Source: Capniomyces stellatus (taxonomy: Eukaryota; Kickxellomycota; Harpellomycetes; Harpellales; Legeriomycetaceae). Taken from it: a stretch of 64,000 nucleotides of DNA. The notes under the pieces are model-generated. The model was not told where the DNA came from, did not search any database, and saw only the letters and a list, made by a program, of their open reading frames with translations. Location of the stretch: assembly GCA_001661515.1 (NCBI GenBank), contig LUVW01000021.1, forward strand, positions 335,716-399,715. The letters run 5' to 3'. Shown here in pieces: positions 1-13,481 of this stretch (positions are counted from its first letter, which is position 1; each line of letters starts with the position of its first letter). The position numbers and the translations under genes are program-made.

Positions 1-3000
1 CTTGGAGTCTTGCGAGTACTGCGTAAACTGCATCCTCAACTTCTTTATCTCCAGTTCCATCTGTGCATTCGAGTTATTGGCTATGTTGCTGCTATTTCCC
101 CTGTGTCTGTTTCGGCTTGACACCGACCAGTTCTGGTTGTCAAAAAGCAAAACCTGTACCTTTCCAATCACCAAATTCAATCTAAACTCTCTCTTCAGCA
201 ATCCCGACTTTCCCTTGTTTGCCTTCCCGCCTCTACCTTTTCCACCAACTTTACTTTTGCTGCTGTCTCTTTGGTTTTCAATGGACTCAGATCTGTAGTC
301 AGACTGAGATTGGGATTTAGAGCTATATTTGGAATCGGTTTCAGTGTCGATTTCAGAATCAAAACCAATAATGTCGTTTCCTCTGGATTTGCCCGTCCCT
401 TCTTGCCTGCCTTTTGAGGTTTCAAAGTAATCGTCAATAAACGTAAACCCTTTGGATTTGTCCAGGTAGTTTTTGGACTTTAAATCCGACTGGTCGTACA
501 GCTGCATGGCTCTTCTGTTACCGTGGGCAACCCTGCTACTTTGCACCGGGCAAGACTCCTGGTTACTGTCGCTTTCTGCATTTAGGTAATTGTACCCAAT
601 CCGGCTGTTGAGTTTTTCTCGTGGGTTCATAGCTTTGTTTTGACTTTCTAATACTGGCTTGTTGCTACTGGTGACGGCCTGGAAGTCTGAGTCTAGGTTG
701 TCACTTGACTCGTAGCTAAAATCAAAATCGTCAACCACTTCATGCTCACTAATATCCGAACCACCGTCGCTTTCCAAGTACATTTCATTTTCTAAATCCT
801 CACCACCACTGCTTCCCAAGTCTACACTACTTCCCAAGTCTACATGACTTGTCAAATCAACATGACTTGCCAAGTCTACGCTGCTTCCCAAATCTACACT
901 GCTTCCCAAACCTTCACTACTTTCAAACCCACTAAATTCCCCGCTACTACGAAATGTAGCTTTATCGTTGCCATACACACTACTCTCATCAAACGAGAGT
1001 CCGCTATTCCGATTTTTACTCGCAACATGGAAATCCTTGCTTTTCCCACTACTTTTAGCTACCAGGTCCATCTCCGCCTTTAATCTAAACTTGGTTTTGG
1101 TTTTCGACTTGGCTAAAGTGTTGGCCTTTCTTTCTGGTCGAGTTCTAAAGTCGTTTGCTCTTTGCCTGTATTCGCTCATTATGCTCTGTGCTTCGTTGAT
1201 AGACACCGAGTCAAACCCAAAATCATCGCTTTCTTTATTGTCTAAATTACTCAATCCACTGTTGGCCTCATCTCTATTTTTGCCTTTGCTTTTACTTTTA
1301 CTTTTGTTCCCGACATTGATTTTCTCGGCTGTTTTACCGGCTGTTTTTCTGGTTGTAGAACTGACTTTCTTGTTAACAGGGTTTGGTAACTTGAACGACC
1401 CAGTCTCAGATCTCATATCTGACCTCATATTCGACCTTGTATCTGACCTTGTATCTGACCTAGTGTCCGACCTAGTGTCTGATCTCAAATCAGGGTTTAG
1501 TTCAGATCTTATTTCAGACTCTGCAATGGAACCCAACTCTGACCCAATAACAGATCCGGCTTCGTTGACCAATTGGTTGAGCTCATTCAGTTTGTCGTGT
1601 TTGTCATCGCCTTCAAGTCCTCGAATATTCACACTATCAACGCTTTTCTTTGGATTTACATTAGCCTTGTCATTTCTGTTGCTATAAGCGTCGTTGCTGT
1701 TGGCATTGCGACTGGCTGCCTTGATCAAATCGGCTTGTATTTGTTCAACCATGTTTTGGAGTATATATATTGTATCCATTCCCAGCTCTACTCGGATGCT
1801 CGTGGATTCGACTGTCAGAACAATGCTTTTGCCAATGAACAACCGCATATCAATCATCATTACATACCCAAGCAAAATATGGCCACTCTCAGCCCAAAAC
1901 TTTTCAGGACTGTTAATCAGTCGGCCGCTGCTCATCCGGTTTCTTGTATAGTCGTTTGTAACATAACTATTAAAACTACTGCTAGCAGTATAGTGGTTGT
2001 AATTACTGCTATAATTATAATTCTGGTTGTAATTGTGGCTATGGCTGCTTTGACTTGGGTAGCTTGAGTGTTCAAAATTTTGATTTGACAACCCCGGCTG
2101 TCCAAAAATCGATATTCCGCCCACAAAAAACGTAAACGACTCCTCTTTCTGCTTGTTACCGTTGCCAACACCAGCCTCATTTGGGTTGAAGGTGCGGATA
2201 AAGGTAACTGTGTCTAGGCCAACTATCATCGATTTTGACAACACCAGTGCGTTGCTCTCCGTGCTATTATCGACTGTAACGTGGTTTTGGCCAATGTTGT
2301 ATCTTATTGAAAAGTTTCTTATAAACAGGTACAGCACCAGTGGGCTTGCTGTAATTGGCTCATTGGGCTGACTTCCTTCATCACCGCCTCCATCACCGCC
2401 TCCCTTGTGTCTGTTGTAGATGCTGCTATTGATCATTTTTCTAAACTTTTCAATCGACTCTTTGGTTTTCACTGATGGCTTGATATTTATATTGGTATTG
2501 ATATTGGTGTCGGTGTTAATTATCGGAAGTCTGTTTGGATCGTTGACATCAAAGTCCATATCAAGGTCCAAGTCCATTTCCAAATCAAACCCTAAACCCA
2601 ACCCCAAGTCCAAACCCAGGTCAGTGTTGGGCCTGTTATTATTAGCTGCTGTGGCGGGATTCGTGGTGTGGTGGGTGCCGGAATCGGTACTGTTTTTGGT
2701 GCTTTCAGGACCGCCAACCCCAAAAAATGTCGATAAATCGCTGAAGCAAAAAGACAGTTTGTCCAGATCCAAAATCGACCAATCAAGCCTCACAACCAGC
2801 TCGTTTTCGTCAGCGAGTTGCGGCGAAACCAGGTAATCAATGCTTAGCTGGGGTAGTTCAAGCCGCCCAAACTCACTGCCTTTGGTGGCGCCAGTGTTGT
2901 TTGGTACTGCGCTGAATGTATGACCAAATATCACTTCCTTTACTCCAGTGTTTTCGCCAGCACTAGCCAAGCCGTTTGCATGCCCAGCGAAGTTACTGTC

Positions 3001-6000
3001 AATTGGAACAAACTTGTGGTTGAGCTTTGTGGTTTGAATGTGATAGTAAGTTTTGTCGGTCTCAACCAGCCCAACAACAACAAAACAGTTAGTTTTTTCC
3101 AGGCTTGTCACATGCAAACTCCTGGTGTTTGTTAGCAATTCAATTGTTATCTCAGGAAACTTGGCTAGAGCCACAACCATTTGTTTGTTGCTGGACTGCT
3201 TGCTGGAATCTTGGACCAGCTTTTGCTGTTGCTGCAGTAGCTGCTGCTTGTTCATAAACAAGTTGAGAGTCTCCATAATCTCCATAGCCACGCGATACTT
3301 GTGCTTGTCTACGTGTACTTTTACTTTTGGAAAGTTGCAGTCTATAATCAGCTCTGCTCCGTTCAAACAGTGCCGCTGGAACTGCTGAACCGCCAGCAGC
3401 TCGGCCTCAAACGTCCGTCTCGTCTTTGCATCATGTCCAACAGACGTGTTTAGCCCCATTAGTGCTGGCGGCCGGTCAATCTTTATCTTTTGCTGCTTGT
3501 CTATTTCCTTTAGTGACACATCCAAAAACAGCAGCCCGTTCCCATATCCCAGTGCGTTTCTCCCGCTTTCGTCTCTAATGATCGCTATACATACCATCGA
3601 CTTGTGCAGTCTTTTCAACTCTACTTTGTCTTTATCTTTATCCTTACCCTTATCCTTGCCTTTGTTTCTCCCTTCTGCTTTTCTGTTGTGAAGCTTGCTC
3701 TTTATATTGCTTCTTTCTATCTGCTTTTTGATGCTTTCAATTCTTTTACCAACCATACTTTTGTCTATTGGACTTTTACTCATTATGTCTCTGCTTCTAG
3801 GGCTTTTATTTCTACTGCCTAGTTCAGAATCTCGCCCCTCTCCACTAAACGAGCACTCTGAGTCAGATCCAGATTCAAACTCGTATTCAGAGTTGCGTTC
3901 AGTCTCAAATTCATATTCAGAGTCCAAGTCCAAATCTGACCCAAACTCGAACTCAAGCCCTGAACCTGTCCCTTTACTCGCGTTCTTACCGTCTACTCTG
4001 TTTCTCAAGGGAAATCCCGCCACTTTTGCCTTCTCCAGGTACAAATTCACCTTCAACTCACCACCACTCAGTCTAATTCCAGAATTTATTGGCGCTTTTC
4101 CTCCACCCTTAGCCATGTTTTCGTATCTCTGGCCTGTATATCCACCACCACCACCACCACCACCACCACCAACGCTACTTGGTTCTGTGCTTGATGCTGC
4201 AGTGTCAATTATGCTCAAGCTTTTTCCTATGCAAACATTTTCCCAGTCAAATATAACGTGCTCCTTGCCACACTCTTTTCCTTTGCTGTCCTTGTCGCGT
4301 GTGCCGTTTGTCTGTTTTAAGTGTTCCATTCTGAACCATTCATCTATCCCCAGCTTTTTTTTCAGCTTTTCAAACTCCAGCTTGGCCCTCTTGTTCAACT
4401 GCTCGTTTTGCGCCGAATCGTCAGCAATCTCCTTTGTCGTTGGCAATGTAATCCAGACTCGGAACAGCGGCGTCGTTATTACCCCGCTTGTATCATTTTC
4501 GCTGTTCTGGTTATACCCATATCTGAATCCCTTGTCCATGTTATCCTTGCCTCCCTCAGCCTCAGCCCCAAGCGATTCGGATAAGTAGTTTGCATTTACA
4601 TCAATATCGATGTTCGTGTTTGTCCCTCTGGCTCTGTTGTTCGTTCGCACCACAAACTCCTCCTCAACAGACTCGATGTAATTGTCGTCCTTCATCTCGC
4701 TGCTCCCAAACCCTTTAAACTCATTCTGCAAATACTCCCTGTTCTCAACTTTACCGCTCCTGCCATCTCTTTTGCTAGCCAACTTGCTTTTACCACCCTT
4801 CCTTGTATTTTCGGGTGTTTGGATCTGATATTTACCATACACGGATAGCCTCGCAATCAGCTTTAGGTTTAATCGGACTACCAGCGGCGCCATGCTTATG
4901 CTTTTGCTTTTTCTGTCGCTTGATATCCACCCCCACACGTGCTCATTCATACGATGTTGATACTCGCAGCTCTTGCCCCCCAGCAAATCCCAGTCCCACC
5001 TTGCTATGTCGTAGTCCACCTCCTCCTCGTTAATGTCGTGGTCAACCATCTCCAAGCTCCCAACCGAAATCTCAACCATTCTATCTTTCTGGCCTAAGCC
5101 GCCTGGCCCTGACATCCCTTCCCCTCCTGAGAACTCCATTTCTACGTTCACTTTGCCCAGCTCAATCTTTGCATACTTGAGCGGATCCACCAGATCTTTC
5201 ATATGCTTGTACGATTTTCCTCTATCCCAATCCTTCAGCCCCCCCGGCCAATACCTTCGCTCCTCCAGCTTCACATCATTGCTTTTAGGTGCCAACAAAA
5301 TCACCGCAACTCTATCAACACTCAGCACCACCCGCTTACTGTTATGCTTTCCTATCTCCACCTGCAATCCCCCTTCCCCGCCGCCCCCTGTACTCTCTTT
5401 GCTGCTGCTCGTAAACTGTGCCGAATAGTACATGTTGATCAGCTCCGCTTTTCTTTTCCACTCCTCGCCCCATCCCGCTACCTGCTCCAGTATAGCCTTC
5501 ATTTCCGCCAATTGCTCTGGTCTAACCAACACTCCCAATGTTCCCAGTTCAACCGCTATTTGCCACCCCTCCACATGCAAGACCCCCAGCTCATCTGCCC
5601 TATTGCTTATTCCGTCCCCATCCCTCAATCTCCCATTATCTTTGCTCCCCTCTCCTACCCAGCCCCCTTCCTTTGGCTTTTTGTCTTGAATCTCCCGAAA
5701 CTCTCCTGGCATGCTTCCTGCAAACGCCTCCCCTTCGTCCACACCTATCCCTATCCCCATATACTGGTCGCACCCTGTCTCGGTGCTCACTACAGGCTCA
5801 ATCTGTGCAAATGGCAGCCTCCTCCATATCTTAATTTTCGCCACCGGCTGACTCTCAATTAGCGCCGCCAGCGTACCTGTGTTTCTTCCATCTCTCATCA
5901 GCACTCGAATCCCGCTTACACTCAGCTTCTTGCCCAGTTCACATATCCGCACATATCTATACTTATTACCCCCAAGCTCCAAGCCCGGATTCTCATTTGC

Positions 6001-6990
6001 TTCCTCGTCCAACGCCAGCCCCAACTCCAATTCTGTTTTATTGTTTACCTTGCTTTTGACTTTAATCTCGGCGTCAGAGTCTTTTGTCTTATCCTCTGTC
6101 AGCTCAATGCTCTCTATCTCCACTATTATCCCCTTCCCTTCTATCTTTTCAAGGCCGACTTTGCTTCCATACCCAACCACTACTCTGGTTTTGCTTACCT
6201 TGACCTCCGTTCCAAATATTATTTTGTCTACCAAATCACTGATAAACTCCAACCCTTGCTCTTTGCTTTTAATCTCGTTTATTCCTGCGCTGCTATCCTT
6301 TTCTTTACTCTCTCGCTTATACCGGCTCCCACCAGCAAATTTACCAATCCCCTCACCTAGCCCCTCCTGTCGTAAAAACCCATCAGCTATGTACACTGAA
6401 CTCGTCAACAACGACTTTCCCCCGTCTGTCATCAGCGACTCTGCTATATCCGCCTGCTGCATATACTCTTCGCTAGACCCCTTTAGCTCCAGCTCTATCA
6501 CCGGCTCCTCTACCTCTATCCTACACCCTCCTGCCAATAGCCTGCTCCACGCTATTTCCACCTTCACACAGCCTATAACTCCTCCCTTGAACACAAACGG
6601 CGAGTCCTCCAACACCTCGTCCAAAAACTATTTCAATAGCCACACACCCCACACATATCACCCATGGTAAGTTAAAAAAAATCAGCACCAACCAAAGTAA
6701 CTTAAACAACTATAGCTCTATATACCAACAGCTGATTCGCCGCACTACTTCTTAATATAATACAGTACATAAACAATATATATATAAATAACCTCGCCTA
6801 CCTCTTCATTCAGCTTTAGATTTCGCAGCTGACATACTCCATTGCTTAGCTGCACGTCCAAGTCCTTGTCCCAGTCCAATTCCTGCTGTATAAACCTACC
6901 TATCGTCCGTTGAAGTATGAACTTTACAAGTCGTTTTTGGAACGACCCCCGCTCCGTAAACAGGTTGAAACTCCAGCTGCTAGGCCACAT
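1..6990 (-). CDS. ATG2: Autophagy lipid-transfer protein ATG2, 5' part (3' end off the window)
   Basis: ATG2 is a rod-shaped lipid-transfer protein that moves phospholipid from ER to the growing phagophore (family knowledge). Exon 1 is 6990-6802 (63 codons); a phase-0 intron of 174 nt (6801-6628, GTAGGC...ATAG) follows; exon 2 runs from 6627 to the left edge with no stop that I found, so the CDS is partial at its 3' end (>2,200 codons seen). The N-terminus has the Chorein_N pattern (KRLVKFILQRTIGRF, then VQLSNG and LRNLKLN). Exon 2 opens with a stretch containing DSP...GGVIGCVKVEIAW, which matches ATG2 and separates it from VPS13. The protein is longer than usual because of low-complexity inserts: a Gly run (about 4142-4171), SDTR repeats (about 1430-1500) and S-x-V-D-L repeats (about 823-900). 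The frame reads on the minus strand throughout; plus-strand open frames here are shadows. Confidence 0.85.
6628..6801 (-). other. ATG2 intron 1
   Basis: This phase-0 intron has donor GTAGGC at 6801 and acceptor ATAG ending at 6628. Removing it joins the Chorein_N exon to the downstream ATG2 frame without a stop. Confidence 0.75.
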
Positions 6991-9900
6991 TGTTTCTATT
7001 TATTCTGTTGTTCCGCCTTTACTCTTATTATTTTATTTTATTTGCAACCGTGGAATTGTATGCTCTCTAAGCCTTATTTGGCAAATTCTGCCTAAAATAT
7101 CTGGCTCCAGTCTCTTGAACTATCCAGGTCTGCGTTGCTCCACTCTATATTTCGCCTTTTATTTTTTATTTTTTAAACTCTTGTTTCTATTTCCTTTTTT
7201 TTCTAATTTTATTTTGGTTTACTGCTTCAATCCCAATACTTTTTTTTCTTCCTCGTCTGAATTCCCTTTTATTAAAGCACAATTTCTTCTCTGTTTGGTT
7301 TCTCTGGGTACTCTTACTTCTTATAGCCCTTTCTTTATTCAGTACCAGTGTAGTCAAATCTGAAGTGTGCTGAAATCGTCTAATTACCTTTTCAATTATA
7401 ATTTACCAAATATATAACTCAAGAAATTCATTCGAACATTTTTTAACGCATTGTTTTGCACTATACTACAGCTTTTTCCTTTCTTGAGCAATTTAATTGT
7501 CTAAAATAAACATCACTCGTTAATTTCAAATTAATTTCCCACAGCTAATAGAATCCCTGTAACGTACATTTTAATATTAGTTTTGTCTTTTATAAACTAA
7601 AATTCGCTTTTCTGTATTATAATAGCTTCATGAATTTTGTCCGTTTTATTCTTGTGTGTCAGCTTCTGGGCTAATAAAGCATCTCAATTTGGCCAAATCA
7701 CCAAATAGCGCTGCTTTTAGAATGCCTATGTGTGATGTGTTGTATCTCAAATCCACTGGCAATGATAATGATGCTTCCTCTTATACTCGCATTTGTTTGG
7801 CGGTTGTTACATACACTTACAGTCAATTACCATATTCCGTGACATACTTTTTTCCCTTCTCCACACGGAGTTGTGCAGCTTTTTATACTTTATTAAAGCA
7901 ACTTTTTGTGCTCAAAGTAGATTACGATTGAAGCCAGATGTTATGTTTTATGATTGCTGTTAGGCCAATTGACTTTGCACTCGATTAGTCTACCCTCATT
8001 AATAACCCAATTACACTTTATTCAGACGCTTTGTGTGTTGCTTGTAATTTTAGTTTGGACAAGAGTTTTTTTATTACTATCGTTGACATTGGTATTGAGC
8101 GTGGCTGTTTTTTGTTAGTGCTGCTAGGCTGTATGTGGCCATATCATCGCAATCCGTATATCCAGTGCTCAGTACTTGGTAACTCTAATTTGCTGCTTAC
8201 AGCTGTTACCAAAAAAAAACGTGAGCTTTGGACTAGAGATTTCTCATCAATCGTTAAGATTGTTGGCTACTGCTTTTTTTTTCTCAACTAATATTATTTG
8301 TTAAATTGGAGATATAACACGCATTGCAGGACTAATAGCTTTATTATTAAGCATGACCAAATCCTCTTCAATTTAACTGGCCCTTTGGCTTTAGTTCCTG
8401 GGTCATATGAGCTTTGTCATTTTGTTTATTTTATACTGAAATTGCCTTAAGTCAAATCGACGGCTCTGCCTTCGTTAAAGGCTTATACAACATAGTTTAA
8501 TATACTATAATATGAAACACACCCGTCCTAATCACCATTCTCATTTCACCACTTCAGCATTTATAAGGCTATTAATGTATTTGGCTCAAGTATCATATAG
8601 CCCAATGTAACTCGATACATTAGTATATCCAGAGTTATGTATAGCAGCACCCATGCTACTTTATGCTACGCTGTTCAACATTGACCAAGAATAAAGTAGG
8701 CAATGCCAGTACTTTTAATGAGAGGATTATGGCAGATATTTTACTACCTTTCTCGTCCCTTTATTTTTGTTGAAAAAGTCTTCTTTTTTTTTTTTGCTCT
8801 ATTGAAGTTACTTTCAAGACATTTGATCTTGGTGTAAAAAAAACAATGATGACCCTGGCTTATGCAAAAGTGGACCATGTATTCTACCCGTGCCCCCCTC
8901 CCTCCCCCGGTATGTTTTATACAATACGATCTCATCTTTGCTTGATACGTCCGCTAAATCTTACCATCAAACCATCAAACCATCAAACCATCAAACCATC
9001 AAACCATCAAACCATCAAACCGTTAAATTATCTAATCAATAAGTCATCAAACCATCGAGCCGTTAAATTATCTAATCATTAAATTATCAAATCAGCGATT
9101 ATGATGTATACTTTTAATAAAAAAAAGTTTCATTATCCCCTGTTCACTATTGGTATTCAATGATCTTTTCTCTTTAATAATCAATACTCCTGTTATTTTA
9201 CTTTCTATATTTCTTCCCGATTATCCTAGCTCCGTTTTCCACAACACTCTCCAACCAACACAACACACAGCCATTTTGGATAGAATATTATGTCTTTTTT
9301 GCCGGTCGGAGGATTGCCAAACTTTATTCTGCTGTCAGCAGTAATGTCGCTTTTTAATTCTGCTCAATGCATGGTGGCACCATTAGCTTTACCAAACAGA
9401 ATTTACAACGGGGAGAATAAACAAGGTAAATCAAAAACCCAGTAACAGTTTGCTTGAGCTCTTCTGTTTAACAGATTTACATTTACTTATTTCTACTTTT
9501 ATTTACAGATCTAAATTGCAGCTAAATCGGCATATTTTAGGCTGGCAGATTTTAAAGCGCAAAATCTAAACAAAAAAACAAATTAAATCATACCAATAGT
9601 CACGCCTCTCAGCTCCCACACTTTTGCAGCGTGGACAATGTTGTCGGCTATCATTCGCTACAAGTGTGCGTATAATATGGATAATGCAATGTAAGCCTTT
9701 ATTTTCTTACTTTCGGAGAATCAAAGTACTGTAAGCTTAGTATAGATAGGGCTTTGTATTCTGAAAACGTACTCTGGTCTCATATCGCTCATCCCAAAAA
9801 CTACATTCTAACGACCTGCTCTACTAAAACCACTATGACGACGATAGCTTGTACGATATCACTCTTTCAACCTACCTCATTGCTTTAGCGCACTTTACAT

Positions 9901-11846
9901 CGGAAATTTTTGTTTTCAAAACCACTAAACTGTTTGGAACTGTTCTCAGCACTTTCTTTTTTGCAGGTAAGTCTTGATATAACGTCTTGAACAATTGTTA
10001 CATTGCTTGCTAGGCTCAAATCAAAGTTTTCTTTTTTTTATTTGTTCTCGTTTCCATATTTTAAACAATTTCAGCTTTTTCACGACATGGTTTGTTGTTA
10101 ATTAATAGGAACTTCGATAGTTTGGATGATCTCTGAAAGATCAAAATATATCTAGCGCGTTGTCATTGCTTTACAAAGGCGATTGATTGTGGCTGTTGTC
10201 ACTTTTACTACTTTAAAGCTTTCTTTAAACACCCGCCTTAACAGCATTTGAAACCAGGTTTATTGGATTTTTGTCATGTAACTTGAACACACAATTTCAC
10301 TCTTTTTTTTCAGTATTGCTATGTTTAAAGTTTGCTTTTGTATTGGTCCTGTGTGGTTAATTTTTTCCTCAGTGAATAAATGACTAGGCTAAGTTGTCAA
10401 TTAAAATGTATTGTTCAACTAGTAGACCATTTATGCCCAGGTACTAAAATTGCCTAATTCTTTATGATTTATGGTCTCTCAGTCTATTGTTCTTTTTATG
10501 CGTATTTGTTTCTATTTTCTTTAGCAAACCAAGAAACTGCTGAGAATGAAACCTGATCTACTTTTTTCTTGAAATAATAAGCCTTGGAAGCAGTTGTGAA
10601 ACACAAGACATAAATCACAAAGAAAAATAATATATATGTAAAACGTAGACATAAGACAGAGACGTACAATATATTGCGCATCTTCATTTTATTCATTTGG
10701 CTTCAAAGTGCCAGAAAGCACAAATTAGCGATGCTGTCAACTACTGATTGATATACACGTGATAAATTATGAACAACCCGCTCTACCAAGCTTTAGACTC
10801 GTATCAATAAACTCGACACAATCACAACTTTTGTTTGGGAAATAAAGGCTGGGGGAGGGGAGGGAGGCTACACTTGGGAAAAAAAAGAAAAAGTAATAAA
10901 CCTTTCGGCTCTTCCCTATAAATTATTGTAAGTTTGTTGAGTTTGTCAACTCCATGAATTGATTGGAGAGGCATAGTGAATGTGAATGTGAATGTGAATA
11001 TTTTACTGCTATTGTTGATATTAAGAAAGTTAAAGCTTTTAAAGTGAAAGTTTTTCATAATGCTGAAAACTTGAGTAAAAAAAAAGCGGCTTTCGGGATT
11101 TTAAAGAGTAAAGTGTTAGGAGATTATGATTGGAGGGGGGAATGAGAGTGAATGAGTTTGTATGGTTTGGAAACTGGAGGTTTAAACTAGATGTAGAGTC
11201 CAATTAGTTAATCAAAATCTAGTTTCTTCTAGTTTAATTTATGCAAGATTAAGGAACTCAGCTAACACAACAACAAACAATTAAAACTAGTCGAATAGAA
11301 AATAGATTTAGATCAATAAGACTGGACAATAGAAACCGCATACTGAAAAAATAACACAAAAATATTCGGCTTTAGAAGCATCTGGCCTTCAACTAATAAC
11401 ACAACTACAACCATATTTCCTAGCAATACGCGAGATAACAAGCTACTGCACAACATATATTTTCTCTTTTTTATTCTATTGATTATTGCAATTGAAAAAA
11501 AAGTGGAAAAAAAGCTCGTGATTCCATTAAAAGGACTAGATTTTGACAAGCAAAAAAGTTTCTCTATACGATTGTATTTAGAATCAACCCAACTACTAGT
11601 AAGTTAAACAATAAATCTACCAACTCGATCTTAACAAAGTAAGTAGCGAGTATGTTCAGATTGAATACTCAATGACACATATAACTTGAGAGCTACTATA
11701 TATTTTTTCTATTAGTACTTGATGCTGGGTAAATTTAAATACTGCAATAACAACTGTCTGAATGGTGGAGTTGGGGAATTGAAAGAGGTTGTTGAGATTT
11801 TGTTGATTAGTTATTAACCGACTATTGACGGTGTTGTTATTAGATT
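6991..11846. other. 4.9 kb AT-rich intergenic region, no convincing gene
   Basis: Both strands carry only short open frames, without recognisable motifs and mostly without ATG starts. Homopolymer T/A runs are common. The only ordered structure is the satellite at 8963-9093. It holds the upstream regions of both ATG2 (left) and SEC14 (right). A short minus-strand frame near 9600-9830 was considered and not accepted. Confidence 0.6.
8963..9093. repeat. 8-bp minisatellite (accatcaa)n with a longer degenerate repeat
   Basis: Seven perfect head-to-tail copies of accatcaa cover 8963-9018. They are followed by two copies of a longer unit containing ccgttaaattatctaatca (about 9020 and 9060). Confidence 0.9.
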
Positions 11847-13327
11847 ATGGATAAAGTGGATCTGGACAATATAAGCGAAGAGAGAAGAGAGCAAGTCATA
11901 AAGGACGTCAGAGCAGCTATCTCACCTGAAGTATCAGAGTACTGTAAGGACACTGTAAGTGCTATTTTTATAAATTGCTGAAAAGATAACCAGACATAGC
12001 ATGCTTGCAACATAAGATAGATACTCAGTCAAGTAAACACGCGGCTGTTTTTTTGCAATCGATGCAAAGCTGATACTGTAACTAAAATGAACCACCTTGA
12101 TTTATAAAACAGGATGTATTTAGATTTGCAGTGGCGAGACAGCTGGATGTGGTAAGAGCGTTTTTCTGTTTAGCACTGTCTTTGTTCATCTGATTGGGTA
12201 TATTGGTAGAGGGTGTGGATTTTTTTGCTTTATACGATGAAGAGGAAAATAGATTAAACGATAGCGACGAAAGAGTTAAATTGGTATTCTGGTAAAATGT
12301 AGGCTAAAGCCAAAGAAATGCTCGAAACTTGGCATAAATGGAGAAAGGACGAAGGGATAGATTTGCTTCCAATACCAAGCCCAAACAATTCCTTTTCGAT
12401 TCCGTATCCGATTAGAGGGTACGCGAATTTTGCAGATTCGAACTTGACGCCTGGAAAGGATATCAAAGAGCCCCTGCTAGTTATGAACAAGCTGTTTGGG
12501 GGTGGATGCTACCATAAGACGGACAAGAAGGGGCACCCCATTTACATTGACAGAGTGGTAAGCATTAGTATTTGTTTTGTTGCTTTTGCTACAATACGAG
12601 TAAAGGCGTGATTAAAACGTTGGCTAAAAGTGCAGTAAAAGAGAGAAAGAGAAGGGGGATAGTGGTGTTAATTGCACTTGGATAACATTTATATCTTTTT
12701 AATTTAAAATAGGGCTTCTATGACATAAAAAAAATTCCTACAATGTGTACACTACCTGAGCTGATGCAAAACCACTACTTGCTCCAAGAGTTTGGGCTAA
12801 ATTCTGTAGTGAACAGCTGCAGTAAGACTGCGGGCAGACTGATTGAGAAGCAAACAGTTATATTTGATTTTTCAGGAATGGGATTAGGAAGTAAGTAGTC
12901 GTGTTAACACGTAGATATAAGCTTATGTACATGAACACAAGAACCTGTTCGTGCAAGTATAATCATAAGCGCATGTACTTGTGTATTGACTAGATTGATT
13001 TATGTGGTGTTATCAATAGTGCTACACTGGCCGGCATTGAATATGCTTCGTGGAATGCTGAAAGATGATCAACTATACTTTCCAGAATCTATGCACAAGA
13101 CCTACTTTGTCAATGTGCCGTCTGTGTTTGTGTCTATTTGGTCTATAGTCAAGGCCTGGGTAGATCCCCGAACTCTTTCAAAAATATACATTGGAGGAAA
13201 AAACTATAAAGACGAGCTTCTCAAGGACATAGATGCTGAAAATCTCCCTGAATACTTGGGCGGAAAGTGCCATTGTTCTCACATGCCAGGAGGATGTGTT
13301 CCGTCACCACGTAATTACAATAATTAA
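11847..13327 (+). CDS. SEC14: SEC14-family (CRAL-TRIO) phosphatidylinositol transfer protein
   Basis: Sec14 proteins exchange phosphatidylinositol and phosphatidylcholine at Golgi/endosome membranes. Exons: 11847-11954, 12113-12151, 12303-12557, 12713-12894, 12994-13327. The first three introns are phase 0 with standard sites. Motifs: a CRAL-TRIO-N stretch ending FAVARQLDV-AKAKEML and WHKWRKDEG, then GHPIYIDRVGFYD, VIFDFSGMGLG, FVNVPSVF and ENLPEYLGGKC, all in the family order. Length is 305 aa, close to yeast Sec14 (304). Exon 4 is odd: the sequence gtaagtag offers two donors, and only the second (gt at 12895) keeps the frame; the stronger-looking first one would give an immediate stop. The final exon may instead splice at 13311 into a further exon at 13482 (separate entry). 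If so, the stop at 13327 is not used. Confidence 0.88.
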
Positions 13328-13481
13328 CATTTATGTCTACAAGTATATTTATAAGAACAGCCATGTCTATGTATAATGTATTTTGTTGGTAAAGCGTGGT
13401 TGTATGTGAATAAATAAGTGAGAGTACAGTCCAGTACAGTCCAGCTAATCAAATATACTTTGCGATAACCAAAATAAATAG

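Noticed and set aside
968..4588. Long plus-strand open frames at 968-1687 and 3695-4588, rich in Leu, Ser and Pro
   Set aside because: They are antisense shadows of the ATG2 minus-strand frame, which carries the Chorein_N and ATG2 motifs and runs unbroken to the window edge.
6802..6990. VPS13 instead of ATG2 for the Chorein_N gene
   Set aside because: VPS13 shares the Chorein_N start, but the sequence just after the intron (DSP...IGCVKVEIAW) follows the ATG2 pattern.
9580..9835. Possible two-exon small gene on the minus strand (MSDMRPEYVF... joined to MIADNIVHAAKVWELRG...)
   Set aside because: A join through a GTACTT donor keeps the frame, but the product is under 50 residues, matches no family I know, and the donor is weak. 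It may be chance.
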